Below, in pieces: positions 26,638 to 35,789 of a DNA stretch of 64,000 nt; position 1 is the first letter of the stretch, and each line of letters begins with the position of its first letter. This DNA is from Pseudoalteromonas galatheae (GTDB taxonomy: Bacteria > Pseudomonadota > Gammaproteobacteria > Enterobacterales > Alteromonadaceae). The position numbers were made by a program, and so were the translations under genes. The notes under the pieces are model-generated. The model did not search any database. It had not been told where the DNA came from and saw only the letters and a list, made by a program, of their open reading frames with translations. The stretch spans positions 434,001-498,000 of the forward strand of contig NZ_PNCO02000002.1 of NCBI RefSeq assembly GCF_005886105.2. The letters are read 5' to 3'.

Positions 26638-27528
26638 TTAGCGAACGCCTTTGGCAAAATTTACAAATTCACTAAATATTGAATCCTTAATAAGCCTATC
26701 GGGCGTAAAAGCGTAGTAGTTTTGGTAAGTGCCTTCAATAACGCCAATTAGACTTACATCGTAATGGCGATGTAGTTCTGATTTTATTGATAAAGGTGCA
26801 GGGAAAATACCAAACTCTTGCTGTCCCAAAGCCTTCATTAAAGCACTGTCGTCAACATGACCTGCAACCTTAACTTCAATACCCTGTTCCTGAAACCAAA
26901 ACTGAATGGAATTGTTAACTGGGCTATTTTTTGCTGGAAGAATAATAGGTTCGTCCTGCAAAGAATGTGGATAAGTTGGGCGAAGGCGTAGAGCACTTGA
27001 AGCTGAACCATAGAAGCCAATTTGACTTTTGCCAATCTCATGGCAGAACACTTTAAACGGTAAGTTACTGTCTAGTGGCTTATCAGCAAGAACAATATCG
27101 AGTTTATGCATGGCCATTTGAGCTAGCAGCTCTGATTGTTGCCCGTCAATGCAATGTAGATTAGCGATCTGTTCGTTTTCAATTAACGGCGCGAGCCATT
27201 TAGACACCAATGATTTGGGAATGGCGTCGGAAATACCAACCTTCAGTGTGCGGTGTATGGCTGAGGACCCATCTTGTGTTGTTTCTAGCCATTCTTTGGC
27301 TATCGAAAACATATCGTCCGCATACTGCTTAGTCAAAATGCCGAAGTCAGTTAATCTGAGTCCTCTTCCTTCTCTTACAAATAGAGGCTTTCCTAGTCTT
27401 TCCTCAAGACTAGACAACTGAGCACTAATGGTTTGAGGAGTCAGATGCAGTATTTTACTCGCACCTGCAATACTACCTTCATTACTAACTTGCCAAAAAT
27501 AATACAGGTGATTAAAGTTTATGTTCAT
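26638..27528 (-). CDS. nhaR: LysR-type regulator NhaR
   Basis: 296-aa regulator. The N-terminal helix-turn-helix reads FNHLYYFWQVSNEGSIAGAS, then LHLTPQTISAQLSSLEERLG and LFVREGRGLRLTDFG, which is the NhaR pattern rather than a generic LysR. In E. coli NhaR activates the Na+/H+ antiporter gene nhaA in response to sodium. No nhaA is in this window. The C-terminal substrate domain (about 90-296) is complete. Confidence 0.85.
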   Translation of the reverse strand: MNINFNHLYYFWQVSNEGSIAGASKILHLTPQTISAQLSSLEERLGKPLFVREGRGLRLTDFGILTKQYADDMFSIAKEWLETTQDGSSAIHRTLKVGISDAIPKSLVSKWLAPLIENEQIANLHCIDGQQSELLAQMAMHKLDIVLADKPLDSNLPFKVFCHEIGKSQIGFYGSASSALRLRPTYPHSLQDEPIILPAKNSPVNNSIQFWFQEQGIEVKVAGHVDDSALMKALGQQEFGIFPAPLSIKSELHRHYDVSLIGVIEGTYQNYYAFTPDRLIKDSIFSEFVNFAKGVR

Positions 27529-27707
27529 ATGGTTCGTAAAAAACTTATAGTTAGTTAGATATAATCAGCTTTTATCTTTTTTTGAACATTAGTAGATTTA
27601 GACTTACAGCGCAAGTATTAGTTGGCTGACTGTTTAGACTAAGCTGAGCTTTCAGTTATTTGAAGTTTCCAAATTCGCAAAGCGTGTTGCGATAGATTGA
27701 GGTAACA

Positions 27708-28010
27708 ATGAAATTGAATCTTGTTGGTGTGCATGAACCTATAACGGTGGCAAGTAAGGTTGCTTTTTCAAAAGCAGTAAATAGTGCATTAAGCTGTTAT
27801 GCAACTAATATCCGCAAAATAAATGTGCGAGTCGAAAAGCTAGCCGACAGGCGAAAAGGCAAGCTGGCTCAATGTCAGGTAGAGTTGCAATTGCCTGGCT
27901 TACCAACTTTGAGAGTTAAAACAAAAGGTAAAACGCTTTTGCAAGCACTAAACAGAGCGTTGAATAATTGCAAACAGATTTTAAAGCAGAAGTATTTCAA
28001 ACTCAGTTAG
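27708..28010 (+). CDS. HPF/RaiA-family ribosome-associated protein
   Basis: 100-aa protein of the short hibernation-factor type. The beta-alpha-beta pattern INVRVEKLADRRKGKLAQCQVELQLPG, with LRVKTKGKTLLQALNRALNNCKQILKQKY after it, resembles ribosome hibernation/sigma-54-modulation proteins. It is rich in Lys and Arg, fitting rRNA contact. The start is an ATG preceded by GAGGTAAC. It is followed by a strong terminator, so it is probably a single-gene transcript. Family assignment is by pattern and moderately sure. Confidence 0.65.
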   Translation: MKLNLVGVHEPITVASKVAFSKAVNSALSCYATNIRKINVRVEKLADRRKGKLAQCQVELQLPGLPTLRVKTKGKTLLQALNRALNNCKQILKQKYFKLS

Positions 28011-28034
28011 CTGAGTGATTCCATTCCCAAGCAC

Positions 28035-28066
28035 TTGTAGCGGCAAGGAAGCCGCACAATTTTTTT
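28035..28066 (+). terminator. rho-independent terminator after the HPF-like gene
   Basis: Stem GCGGC/GCCGC (extended by TGT/ACA across one mismatch) followed by ATTTTTTT, 25-55 bp after the stop codon. Confidence 0.75.
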
Positions 28067-28125
28067 AAAGATCTTCGATAAATTACCGATATGTTGGTCA
28101 AAGGAAGTCATATTGGTCAAAATTA

Positions 28126-28551
28126 ATGAACGTTAACTTTTTAATTCATTCTCCAACTCAACTAGTCACTAGTCACAAAGAGCAGGAAACAAAAGCTGAA
28201 AAGGTGGAAGAGTTAAAACCACTTAGACTATCGGAAGAAGATCTGTCTAAACTGTCTGGGGAAGAAGTCAGAGAGGAACAAGAGGAAGCTGCATTACCTC
28301 CACATATTCAGCAAATGGTCGAAAAGCTTAAAGAGTTAAGAGAAAAAATAAAGGAAGAGCAAAAGTTACTCGAAGAGCTAAAAGCAAGTGATCAATACGC
28401 TGATGAAATGAAAGCTGAGCTAATTACTCAGAAGCTTGAATATATTTTACGTATGCAAAGTCAAGTCATAGAGTTGACCAAAAATATTCAAGAAGCAATG
28501 AAAGAAGCTGGCATTAGCGATCCCGGTGTATTGTTAAAAGCCTTAGCTTAG
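28126..28551 (+). CDS. hypothetical coiled-coil protein
   Basis: 141 aa, not recognised as a named family. A charged N-terminal part (LRLSEEDLSKLSGEEVREEQEEA) precedes a long helix, about residues 58-130 (QMVEKLKELREKIKEEQKLL through RMQSQVIELTKNIQEAM), with heptad-like spacing that predicts a coiled coil. There is no signal peptide or membrane segment, so a cytosolic location is expected. Its stop overlaps the convergent response-regulator gene by 9 bp. Similar short coiled-coil proteins are common in Alteromonadales without known function. Confidence 0.65.
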   Translation: MNVNFLIHSPTQLVTSHKEQETKAEKVEELKPLRLSEEDLSKLSGEEVREEQEEAALPPHIQQMVEKLKELREKIKEEQKLLEELKASDQYADEMKAELITQKLEYILRMQSQVIELTKNIQEAMKEAGISDPGVLLKALA

Positions 28552-29442
28552 GAATCCGACCAGTAAGATATTGCCCTGTGCCATATTTGGACGTTGGCAG
28601 CATAAATCAATTCGCATATTGGCCGCCGATTTATAAAGCCGCTTTACTTTATTCAGCGGCTTTGTGATTAGCTGCAATGACTTTACTCTCAGGCTTCTTC
28701 TTGTTATTCCATCAAGGAAGGCATAAGAAGTAGAGTTTAATGCTGAGTGGCAGGCACTTAGCATCTGCTCTGTTATTAAGTTTTGATGTATTGCTTCATA
28801 ACCTGCTTGCTCGGTCAACTCTCCCTTCGAAGCAGCTAACACACACACTGCATAAACATCAAATATGCCAATTGCTCGCACTTTTTGGCTGCTTGGATCC
28901 TCATACGCGACCATGACGCAAGGGAGGTTGTCCGGGTTATATTCCATTTGGTGGGTTTGATAGAGCCTAAGTTCCGTGTCTATGTGTTTGATCATTAACT
29001 TTTCTAACTGTCCGACCTGAGGCAAAGGGACGCCTTTGTGGATGGTGTGAATTTGTCGAGTTTTAGCGTTCTCTTCGGCGGCAACTACCAAAGGCATAAT
29101 TTTGGTATGAAGATCGTCATCAGCAAATGGTTTAGATAATACAAACTCCGCTCCATGATCTAGCGCAAGCTTTATTTGCTCCCGATCATCAACCGTCGTC
29201 ACCATGGCCATAGTAACATCAAGTTGCTTTTGCTTTATGGCTTTAACCAGAGCGAGTCCTGAAATATCAGGCATGTGCCAATCAGTCAGTACGATATCTG
29301 GATGCCAAGAACCAATAATTTTTAGTGCCTCTTTTGCACTTTGTGCTTTTTTTATCAACAGTTTACGATATCTGAAGCGGACTAAGCCGCGACGAATAAT
29401 TTCAAGTGTTGCTGCACTGTCATCCACGAGCAATATCTTCAC
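28543..29442 (-). CDS. response regulator with uncharacterised output domain
   Basis: 299 aa. A CheY-like receiver occupies residues 1 to about 122: acidic pair Asp7-Asp8, phosphoacceptor Asp54 (VLTDWHMPD), Thr near 82-83 and Lys104 (LSKPFADD). The C-terminal 170 residues (VMVAYEDPSSQKVRAIGIFD, then RSLRVKSLQLITKPLNKVKR) match no output domain I recognise and show no clear helix-turn-helix. No histidine kinase is adjacent. It is divergent from the membrane coiled-coil protein that follows. Confidence 0.82.
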   Translation of the reverse strand: MKILLVDDSAATLEIIRRGLVRFRYRKLLIKKAQSAKEALKIIGSWHPDIVLTDWHMPDISGLALVKAIKQKQLDVTMAMVTTVDDREQIKLALDHGAEFVLSKPFADDDLHTKIMPLVVAAEENAKTRQIHTIHKGVPLPQVGQLEKLMIKHIDTELRLYQTHQMEYNPDNLPCVMVAYEDPSSQKVRAIGIFDVYAVCVLAASKGELTEQAGYEAIHQNLITEQMLSACHSALNSTSYAFLDGITRRSLRVKSLQLITKPLNKVKRLYKSAANMRIDLCCQRPNMAQGNILLVGFLS

Positions 29443-29534
29443 ACATTACCACTTTATTGAAAAATATAGATTTATTATAGGCATGATTTTTAACCAATAC
29501 TAAAATGAAAGTAAGAAATTAACGAGTGCATAAT

Positions 29535-30338
29535 ATGTTTTTAGGCAAATTACCAGTCGATGTATTTATCTATATGGCGGTGAATATCGGACTACTGATA
29601 TTAGCTTTTTGGTTTTATATTCTGTTGTTAATTCTGCGAGAGTTTAGGCTGTTTGCAAAGCAAACCGGTGGAGCCGGGACGTCAAACCCAGATCAGCAGT
29701 ATTTACTTCAGCATTGTCGCGACGCAATTGATAAAGCGATGAAGTTTGTCGAAGACAATCAACACACCATACAGGATTTGGCTACCTTACAAGTCCATTT
29801 AGAGCAGCAGCTATCTGAGATCAAGCGAGCAACGCAGGAGCAGCTATCTCCGGAAGAGCAAGTAAAGATGGATGATCTGAATAGTAAGCTAATTAAATCT
29901 CATCGTTTAATAAAGAAACTTCGAGGTGATTTGTCGAAAAGCCTAGATCGACTTAAGCAAACAAGAAGAAAACTATATGATCAATATGAGTCTACGGAGG
30001 AATTACAAAAAGAAAATGACACACTAAAGCAGCAGCTAGAAGCTTCTAAATCTATGGGAGGTCCGTCCGAGCAAGAAGTAGAGCAATTAGTCGCAACTTT
30101 TGAAAAGGAGCGTCAAGACATGTCTAAAACAATTGACGAATATAAGAAGCAAATCGCAGAACAAAGTCAGGCTTTGCAACAATTAATGGTGCAAGAGCAA
30201 GAAGTAGAAGATGGTCCGAAGCTTCAAGCTATCCAGAAAGAGCTAGAGCAAACGCGAGATGCGTTAGCGCATTTATCCAAAGAGAAGAAGTTTATAGAAA
30301 GTCGCTACTTGGAAGTTGTCAAAAATCAGAATCAATAG
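29535..30338 (+). CDS. membrane-anchored coiled-coil protein
   Basis: 267 aa from the ATG at 29535; a GTG at 29526 is an alternative but lacks a ribosome-binding site. One hydrophobic helix (VFIYMAVNIGLLILAFWFYILLL, spread over residues about 8-32) anchors it. Most of the rest is predicted coiled coil (KLIKSHRLIKKLRGDLSKSL, STEELQKENDTLKQQLEASK and the Gln/Glu-rich tail). No catalytic motif is visible. The position next to the divergent response regulator may mean a shared role, but nothing in the sequence proves it. The 30339-30584 gap downstream holds only the likely promoter of the ABC operon. Confidence 0.7.
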   Translation: MFLGKLPVDVFIYMAVNIGLLILAFWFYILLLILREFRLFAKQTGGAGTSNPDQQYLLQHCRDAIDKAMKFVEDNQHTIQDLATLQVHLEQQLSEIKRATQEQLSPEEQVKMDDLNSKLIKSHRLIKKLRGDLSKSLDRLKQTRRKLYDQYESTEELQKENDTLKQQLEASKSMGGPSEQEVEQLVATFEKERQDMSKTIDEYKKQIAEQSQALQQLMVQEQEVEDGPKLQAIQKELEQTRDALAHLSKEKKFIESRYLEVVKNQNQ

Positions 30339-30584
30339 TTAACAAAATGTTTTATTTTGTCGTGACATTGCACTTCGCTTTGTGTAAGGTTTATTCACTC
30401 ACATTACCCGCTTTGCAACTAGTTTTTTGAAATTTACGTTACTTTAAATGAGTAATTAAGACAATCGGCAACGATTTTTATGCTTCTACAAAGCGACGTA
30501 GTGTACAAATACCAAACAGTTTATGTTCAACATCATGAAGTGGCACAGTTTCAAAAACTAAGGCAGTGGTAAAAGGATTATTTC

Positions 30585-31856
30585 ATGGCCTATATTCCAG
30601 ATACGAGCGCTCAAGACTCGGTGGTTGAAAGACCAAAAAAAAACAAGTTGGTGATTTTAGCAATAGGCATTGTTGCTCTCATTTCTATCTACTTTATGTT
30701 ACCCATAGCCACTCAATGGCTTAGCGGTCAAACCGCTGTTTCCAGTGATAAGATCCATGTTTCATCGGTGAAGCGCGGTGATTTCGTTCGTGATATATCT
30801 GTTCAAGGAAAAGTCGTTGCTGCAAGACGTCCCACCATTTACAGTCCGGCTCAAGGTACCGTTACCTATCTAGTTGAATCCGGTGATAGCGTTGTTGAGG
30901 GACAGGCGCTTGCTGTTTTAGATAGCCCTGAACTAAAAAGTGAATTTGCACAACACCAAGCTGAGCTAAGTCGGTTAGAAACAGAGCTTCAGCGACAAAT
31001 TATTCAAGCTAAAAAGCAAGATTTAGCCCAAGAAAACTATTTGGGTAAAGCAACGGTGGTGTTAAATGCGGCAAAGCGTGAAATGCGCCGCTCTGAAAAT
31101 GGACTGCAAACACAGGTGGTTAGCGATATTGACTATCAAAAAGCGAAAGATGACCTTGAAAATGCAGAACGAGAATATCGCTTAGCAATCAAAGAGGTTG
31201 AGTTACTAAAAGAAAGTCAAAAATTTGAGATCCGCACTAAAGAGCTTGAATTTGAAGCGCAAAAGGTGAAGGTTGCTGAGCTTGAAAGACAGGTGGATGC
31301 TTTAAAAATAGCCTCACCAGTCAGTGGATTAGTTGGTAACTTAGCGGTAGAGCAGAAAAATACCGTAGCAAAAAATCAACCGTTGTTAAGTGTAGTTGAT
31401 CTCTCTAAATATGAGATAGAAGTGCAAATACCAGAAAGTTACTCAGATGATTTAGCCCTAGGAATGTTAGCTGAGGTGAACCTCAATGGTGATGTCTACA
31501 CTGGTGAAATAGTTGCTATCTCCCCTGAAATTGAAAATGGTCGTGTTGCAGGGAAAATTCGATTTAAAGATGAGTCAATCCAGGGGCTAAGACAAAACCA
31601 GAGATTAACTAGCCGGATTGTAATTGAGCAAAAACAAAATATCGCCTATCTACCGCATGGGCAATATCTAGATGCTTACAATGGACAGTTTGCATACGTA
31701 GTCAAAGAAGGCTCGGCAATAAAAACACCAATACAAATCGGGCTAAGAAGTATTGGACAAGTAGAAGTACTATCGGGGTTAAATGTTGGCGATCAGGTTA
31801 TTACCTCTGACGCACGAATTTTTAAAGACGCTCCCAGTGTGAAAATCATTCAATAA
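30585..31856 (+). CDS. periplasmic adaptor (MacA/HlyD-type) of an ABC exporter
   Basis: 423 aa. A single N-terminal membrane helix (LVILAIGIVALISIYFML, about 26-43) is followed by the adaptor fold: a lipoyl-like half (ARRPTIYSPAQGTVTYLVES), a long alpha-hairpin (about 110-220), the second lipoyl half (IASPVSGLVGNLAVEQ) and beta-barrel regions. It is the first gene of a four-gene operon with a MacB-type ATPase and two FtsX-like permeases, and would link them to an outer-membrane channel. The substrate is unknown. A ribosome-binding site AAAAGGA precedes the ATG. Confidence 0.88.
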   Translation: MAYIPDTSAQDSVVERPKKNKLVILAIGIVALISIYFMLPIATQWLSGQTAVSSDKIHVSSVKRGDFVRDISVQGKVVAARRPTIYSPAQGTVTYLVESGDSVVEGQALAVLDSPELKSEFAQHQAELSRLETELQRQIIQAKKQDLAQENYLGKATVVLNAAKREMRRSENGLQTQVVSDIDYQKAKDDLENAEREYRLAIKEVELLKESQKFEIRTKELEFEAQKVKVAELERQVDALKIASPVSGLVGNLAVEQKNTVAKNQPLLSVVDLSKYEIEVQIPESYSDDLALGMLAEVNLNGDVYTGEIVAISPEIENGRVAGKIRFKDESIQGLRQNQRLTSRIVIEQKQNIAYLPHGQYLDAYNGQFAYVVKEGSAIKTPIQIGLRSIGQVEVLSGLNVGDQVITSDARIFKDAPSVKIIQ

Positions 31857-31867
31857 GGAGTAGCAAT

Positions 31868-32557
31868 ATGCTATCCATGCGCCATCTATCAAAAGCGTAT
31901 TATACAGATACAATAAAAACTCAAGCCTTGCAGCCATTTGATTTAAGCATAGAGCAGGGAGAGTTTGTTGCTGTGATTGGACCTTCAGGTTCAGGAAAGA
32001 CAACTTTTTTAAACATTACCGGGCTGCTAGAGAATTTCTGTGATGGTAGTTACGAATTGGATGGCGTCAATGTTGAGAAGTTAAGCGATAAAGCTAAATC
32101 TAAACTACGCAATGAAAAAATAGGTTTTATCTTTCAAAGCTTTAACTTAATTCCTGAGCTGAATATTTACGATAATGTGGACATGCCACTACGTTATCGT
32201 AAATTATCTACAAAAGAACGTCATCAGCGGATCATGGATGCACTGGATAAAGTAGGGCTAGGGTCTCGTAAAAATCACTACCCGTCGCAGCTTTCTGGTG
32301 GTCAACAACAACGAGTCGCAATTGCTCGTGCTATTGCGGGCAAACCCTCTTTTCTACTTGCCGATGAACCTACGGGTAACCTAGACAGTAAAATGGCTGA
32401 CGGTATTATGGAACTACTCAAAGAGATCAATGCGCAAGGCACGAGCGTTGTGATGGTAACGCATGATCCACAACAAGCAGCAAAAGCACAGCGTGTTATA
32501 GAGATCCGTGACGGCGTGATAATTGAGCGGAGCCAATGTAATAAGGCGATAGCTTAG
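31868..32557 (+). CDS. ABC transporter ATP-binding protein (MacB/LolD type)
   Basis: 229-aa ATPase. Walker A is GPSGSGKTT (about 39-47), the Q-loop lies in FIFQSFNLIPEL, the signature is LSGGQQQRVAIARAI, Walker B is FLLADEPTGNLDS, and the switch His is in VMVTHD. This pattern is that of the MacB/LolD group, which pairs with FtsX-like permeases, matching the next two genes. It starts 11 bp after the adaptor gene. Confidence 0.93.
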   Translation: MLSMRHLSKAYYTDTIKTQALQPFDLSIEQGEFVAVIGPSGSGKTTFLNITGLLENFCDGSYELDGVNVEKLSDKAKSKLRNEKIGFIFQSFNLIPELNIYDNVDMPLRYRKLSTKERHQRIMDALDKVGLGSRKNHYPSQLSGGQQQRVAIARAIAGKPSFLLADEPTGNLDSKMADGIMELLKEINAQGTSVVMVTHDPQQAAKAQRVIEIRDGVIIERSQCNKAIA

Positions 32558-32566
32558 GGATAAATT

Positions 32567-33898
32567 ATGTTCAGTTATTACCTTAAATTAGCGCTCATCT
32601 CACTGCGGAAAACGCCGTTTTTATCATTTTTAATGATAGCAACTATCGCAATAGGTATTGGCGCTGCAATGACCACCTATACAGTTAGCTATTTGCTGGA
32701 AAAAGACCCTATTCCATCAAAAAGTGACAAGTTATTTAATGTTCGTCTAAATAGTTATGGGCCGGATAAGCCTTTCAATATCTCTCAGGGCAAGGAAGTG
32801 CCGCCTTATATCCTAACTTACCAAGATGCAATCAATTTGCAAAATGCCAAGCGAGGCGTACAACAAACACCCTTAGGAAACTTCAAGATGATGACCCGCT
32901 CTACGGAGCAACCTATTACTGATGCAAAAATGACGTCAATTAGAACCGCTTATAGAGATATGTTTAGTATGTTCGAGGTACCATTTAAATTTGGTGGTGC
33001 TTGGGATGAATCAGCGGATAAAGACGGTCTAGAAGTGGCAGTAATAAGTAGCGATTTAAACGATGAGTTGTTTAACGGAGAAAACTCAATCGGTAAATTG
33101 TTACTGATAGGTGATCTGCAATATCGCGTTGTGGGAGTGACTGATGACTGGTATCCAGTCCCTAAGTTCTTTGACTATAGGACGCGAGCGTTCAATAAGC
33201 CAAGAGATATCATCATTCCATTTCAGGCTCAGATAAATAATCAACACTGGACTAGTTCGGATATCTCTTTTCAATGTTGGAAGGATCCTGAGGACGAATC
33301 TTTTACCGCAGTTTTAGCCTCTGAATGCGTTTGGGTCTCATACTGGGTTGAATTGAGCTCGGCAGCAGAGCGCGATAGTTACATGGACTTCTTGGTCAAT
33401 TATTCAATGGAGCAAAGACAGTATGGTCGCTTTTTACGGGAGCCATTTCATCGTCTTTTTGACGTGAAGGAGCAATTAGTAGAAAGAAAGATTATAAAAG
33501 ACGATGGTAATGTAGCTGTATGGCTGGCCTTTGCATTTCTTATCGTGTGTTTGCTTAACTGTATGGCCATGATGGTGGCAAAGTTCCATAGCAAAGCCGG
33601 TGAAGTTGGGCTCCGCAGAGCGGTTGGTGCTTCTAAGCAAGATATTTTTGCTCAATTTACCGTTGAAACCTGCATTATCGGGTTGCTTGGTGGGATACTT
33701 GGATTGGTGTTGGCTCAAATTGGGCTGAGTGTGACAGCTCAGCTTTATAGTCACCTATATGCTGAGATGTTAGAGATGACGTACAGTATTGTAATGATGA
33801 CGATTGTATTGGCTGTAGTCAGTGCGGTTATTTTTGGTTTACTACCGACTTTACATGCGGCAAAAGTGCAGCCATCTAGTCAGCTGAAAAGTCTGTAG
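32567..33898 (+). CDS. MacB/FtsX-like ABC permease
   Basis: 443 aa. One N-terminal membrane helix (FLSFLMIATIAIGIGAAMTT) is followed by a large periplasmic MacB-type domain and then three C-terminal helices with the FtsX signature (EVGLRRAVGASKQDIFAQF). In this class the permease drives mechanotransmission through the adaptor rather than passing substrate through its own channel. It is followed closely by a second, distinct permease, so the transporter is probably a heterodimer. Confidence 0.88.
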   Translation: MFSYYLKLALISLRKTPFLSFLMIATIAIGIGAAMTTYTVSYLLEKDPIPSKSDKLFNVRLNSYGPDKPFNISQGKEVPPYILTYQDAINLQNAKRGVQQTPLGNFKMMTRSTEQPITDAKMTSIRTAYRDMFSMFEVPFKFGGAWDESADKDGLEVAVISSDLNDELFNGENSIGKLLLIGDLQYRVVGVTDDWYPVPKFFDYRTRAFNKPRDIIIPFQAQINNQHWTSSDISFQCWKDPEDESFTAVLASECVWVSYWVELSSAAERDSYMDFLVNYSMEQRQYGRFLREPFHRLFDVKEQLVERKIIKDDGNVAVWLAFAFLIVCLLNCMAMMVAKFHSKAGEVGLRRAVGASKQDIFAQFTVETCIIGLLGGILGLVLAQIGLSVTAQLYSHLYAEMLEMTYSIVMMTIVLAVVSAVIFGLLPTLHAAKVQPSSQLKSL

Positions 33899-33908
33899 GA
33901 GCATAACA

Positions 33909-35117
33909 ATGAGAGATTTATTGCCGATTTTAAAAATCTTGAACAACAACAAAGCATCTCCATTACTGCTCGCAGTACAGATTGCACTAACATTTACGAT
34001 TTTGGTTAATGCGATTTATATGATGGTGCTAAAAGAGCAAGAGTTAGTGCAACCAACAGGGCTCACAGAGCAGCAACTGTTCAGCTTCAGCACGAACCTT
34101 GAAGGTACTGATGACGAAAAGAATGCGGCACTTGATACCGACCTTGCGGATATCCGAGCTCTAGCTAGCGTTGAAAGTGCAAGCACAATTACCAGCATGC
34201 CGCTAACCAATTGGGGACGCTCTCTCTATGTTGGTTTAACACCCGATGAAAAAGAAAGGATTATTCACGCTGGTTATTATGGCGCTGATGAAACGATTGT
34301 CGATACGCTTGGGTTGCGCGTAGTAGCTGGAAGAAACTTTCAACATAACGACGTGATTCACAGATACTATGACGGTCATTCAGAGTCTGCAAGTGTTTTA
34401 ATTTCCCAAGATTTAGCGGGTAAGATCCGGCCTAACGATTGGCGCAGTGTCGTTGGAGAGACCATTTATGTTCAGTCAGTACCGCAGAAGGTTGTGGGTA
34501 TCGTTGAAACCATGAAGTCTCCTTGGCGATTTTGGTATGCCTACGATATGACGGTGATCGGATCTGTTAGAGAGCATTATATCGAAACCATCATTGTAGT
34601 CAGATCGAAACCAAATCAGCGAGACGCTGCAATGGCAGAAGTTCAGGCGTTATTGCTTAACAAGCCTGGCCGTCAAGTGGATGCATTTAAATCATTTGAG
34701 GAAATAAAGACGGAGAATTTGCAAGCTGATTACGCGGTGAGCCAAACACTGAAGGCTGTGATTGGGGCATTGGCATGTGTGACTATGCTGGGTATATTTG
34801 GTCAGGCCAGATACACCGTCTATAAACGCAGAAAGCATATAGGTACTCGTCGTGCACTGGGGGCGACTCAGGCTGATATTCTACGTTACTTTATGATTGA
34901 AAATGCAGTCGTGTCACTATTTGGTATTGTACTTGGGGTGATTATCGCAGTTGTTGTGAATGTTTACTTAGTCAACTATTTTGGTCTTACCAGCGTACCT
35001 GGTGATTATTTGATTGCAGGTGCTGTACTGATGCTAATTGCTGGTCAGTTGGCAGTTATTTACCCCGCTCTGATTGCTGCTAAAGTGCCACCAGCTATCG
35101 CAACTCGCACTGCATAG
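33909..35117 (+). CDS. MacB/FtsX-like ABC permease, second subunit
   Basis: 402 aa. Topology matches the previous permease: an N-terminal helix (LLLAVQIALTFTILVNAIYMM, about 17-37), a periplasmic domain, and a C-terminal FtsX region (HIGTRRALGATQADILRYF) with three helices. It lies 10 bp after its partner and closes the operon. Divergence from the partner suggests non-identical halves. Confidence 0.87.
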   Translation: MRDLLPILKILNNNKASPLLLAVQIALTFTILVNAIYMMVLKEQELVQPTGLTEQQLFSFSTNLEGTDDEKNAALDTDLADIRALASVESASTITSMPLTNWGRSLYVGLTPDEKERIIHAGYYGADETIVDTLGLRVVAGRNFQHNDVIHRYYDGHSESASVLISQDLAGKIRPNDWRSVVGETIYVQSVPQKVVGIVETMKSPWRFWYAYDMTVIGSVREHYIETIIVVRSKPNQRDAAMAEVQALLLNKPGRQVDAFKSFEEIKTENLQADYAVSQTLKAVIGALACVTMLGIFGQARYTVYKRRKHIGTRRALGATQADILRYFMIENAVVSLFGIVLGVIIAVVVNVYLVNYFGLTSVPGDYLIAGAVLMLIAGQLAVIYPALIAAKVPPAIATRTA

Positions 35118-35122
35118 CTACT

Positions 35123-35170
35123 ATTTCAAGCCTTCAGTTACTTTGCTAAAATGGTGGCTGGAGGCTTGAA
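35123..35170 (+). promoter_or_regulatory. inverted repeat that could cover the arfB ribosome-binding site
   Basis: Perfect 10-bp arms TTTCAAGCCT (35123-35132) and AGGCTTGAAA (35161-35170) with a 28-nt loop. The right arm overlaps the GGAGG ribosome-binding site of arfB (35158-35162), and the start codon follows at 35177. There is no T-run, so this is a better candidate for translational control than for a terminator of the ABC operon. Confidence 0.45.
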
Positions 35171-35176
35171 ATTATT

Positions 35177-35590
35177 ATGCTTAAAATCTCAAATAACGTC
35201 ACACTAGCTGAGTGGGAAATCGATATTTCCGCAATTCGCGCGCAGGGTGCGGGTGGACAAAACGTCAATAAAGTCTCCAGCGCTATCCATCTTAGGTTTG
35301 ATATTAATCGCTCAACACTGCCCGATTTTTACAAGACACGCCTGCTTGCACTTAAAGACTCAAGAGTGACAAAAGAAGGGGTAATTGTGCTCAAAGCACA
35401 AAGCTTCCGTACCCAAGAGCAAAATAAAGAAGATGCCTTGGAGCGGCTAAAAACACTGATCCTAGCGGCCACCAAAGTTGAAAAAGCACGCAGAGCAACC
35501 AAACCAACAAAAAGCTCGCAAAAAAAGCGCTTGAATCAAAAGACGAAACGTGGCCAAACCAAATCACTAAGGGGCTCGGTTAATTGGTAA
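35177..35590 (+). CDS. arfB: alternative ribosome-rescue factor ArfB (peptidyl-tRNA hydrolase)
   Basis: 137 aa. The release-factor-like domain carries GGQ at residues 26-28 (QGAGGQNVNKVSSAIHLRF), which hydrolyses peptidyl-tRNA on stalled ribosomes. The C-terminal tail is highly basic (KKRLNQKTKRGQTKSLRG), as needed to enter the empty mRNA channel. The length equals the E. coli protein within a few residues. The ribosome-binding site lies inside a possible stem (35123-35170). Confidence 0.95.
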   Translation: MLKISNNVTLAEWEIDISAIRAQGAGGQNVNKVSSAIHLRFDINRSTLPDFYKTRLLALKDSRVTKEGVIVLKAQSFRTQEQNKEDALERLKTLILAATKVEKARRATKPTKSSQKKRLNQKTKRGQTKSLRGSVNW

Positions 35591-35789
35591 TGAGCTTAGC
35601 CGTTGATAACTTTGTATCCTGTATTCGCCCACCTGAACTGTGAATATAAAGTTTATTCGATTCAAAACCGGCATTAATAAGGAGTTGATCGGATATATGA
35701 ATTTAGTTCACCTGATCTTAGGATAATTAACGTCTTTCTCGCTGCTATTTTTAATCGCAATTTAGCCATGTTAGTTGGTCATGCAAGGT

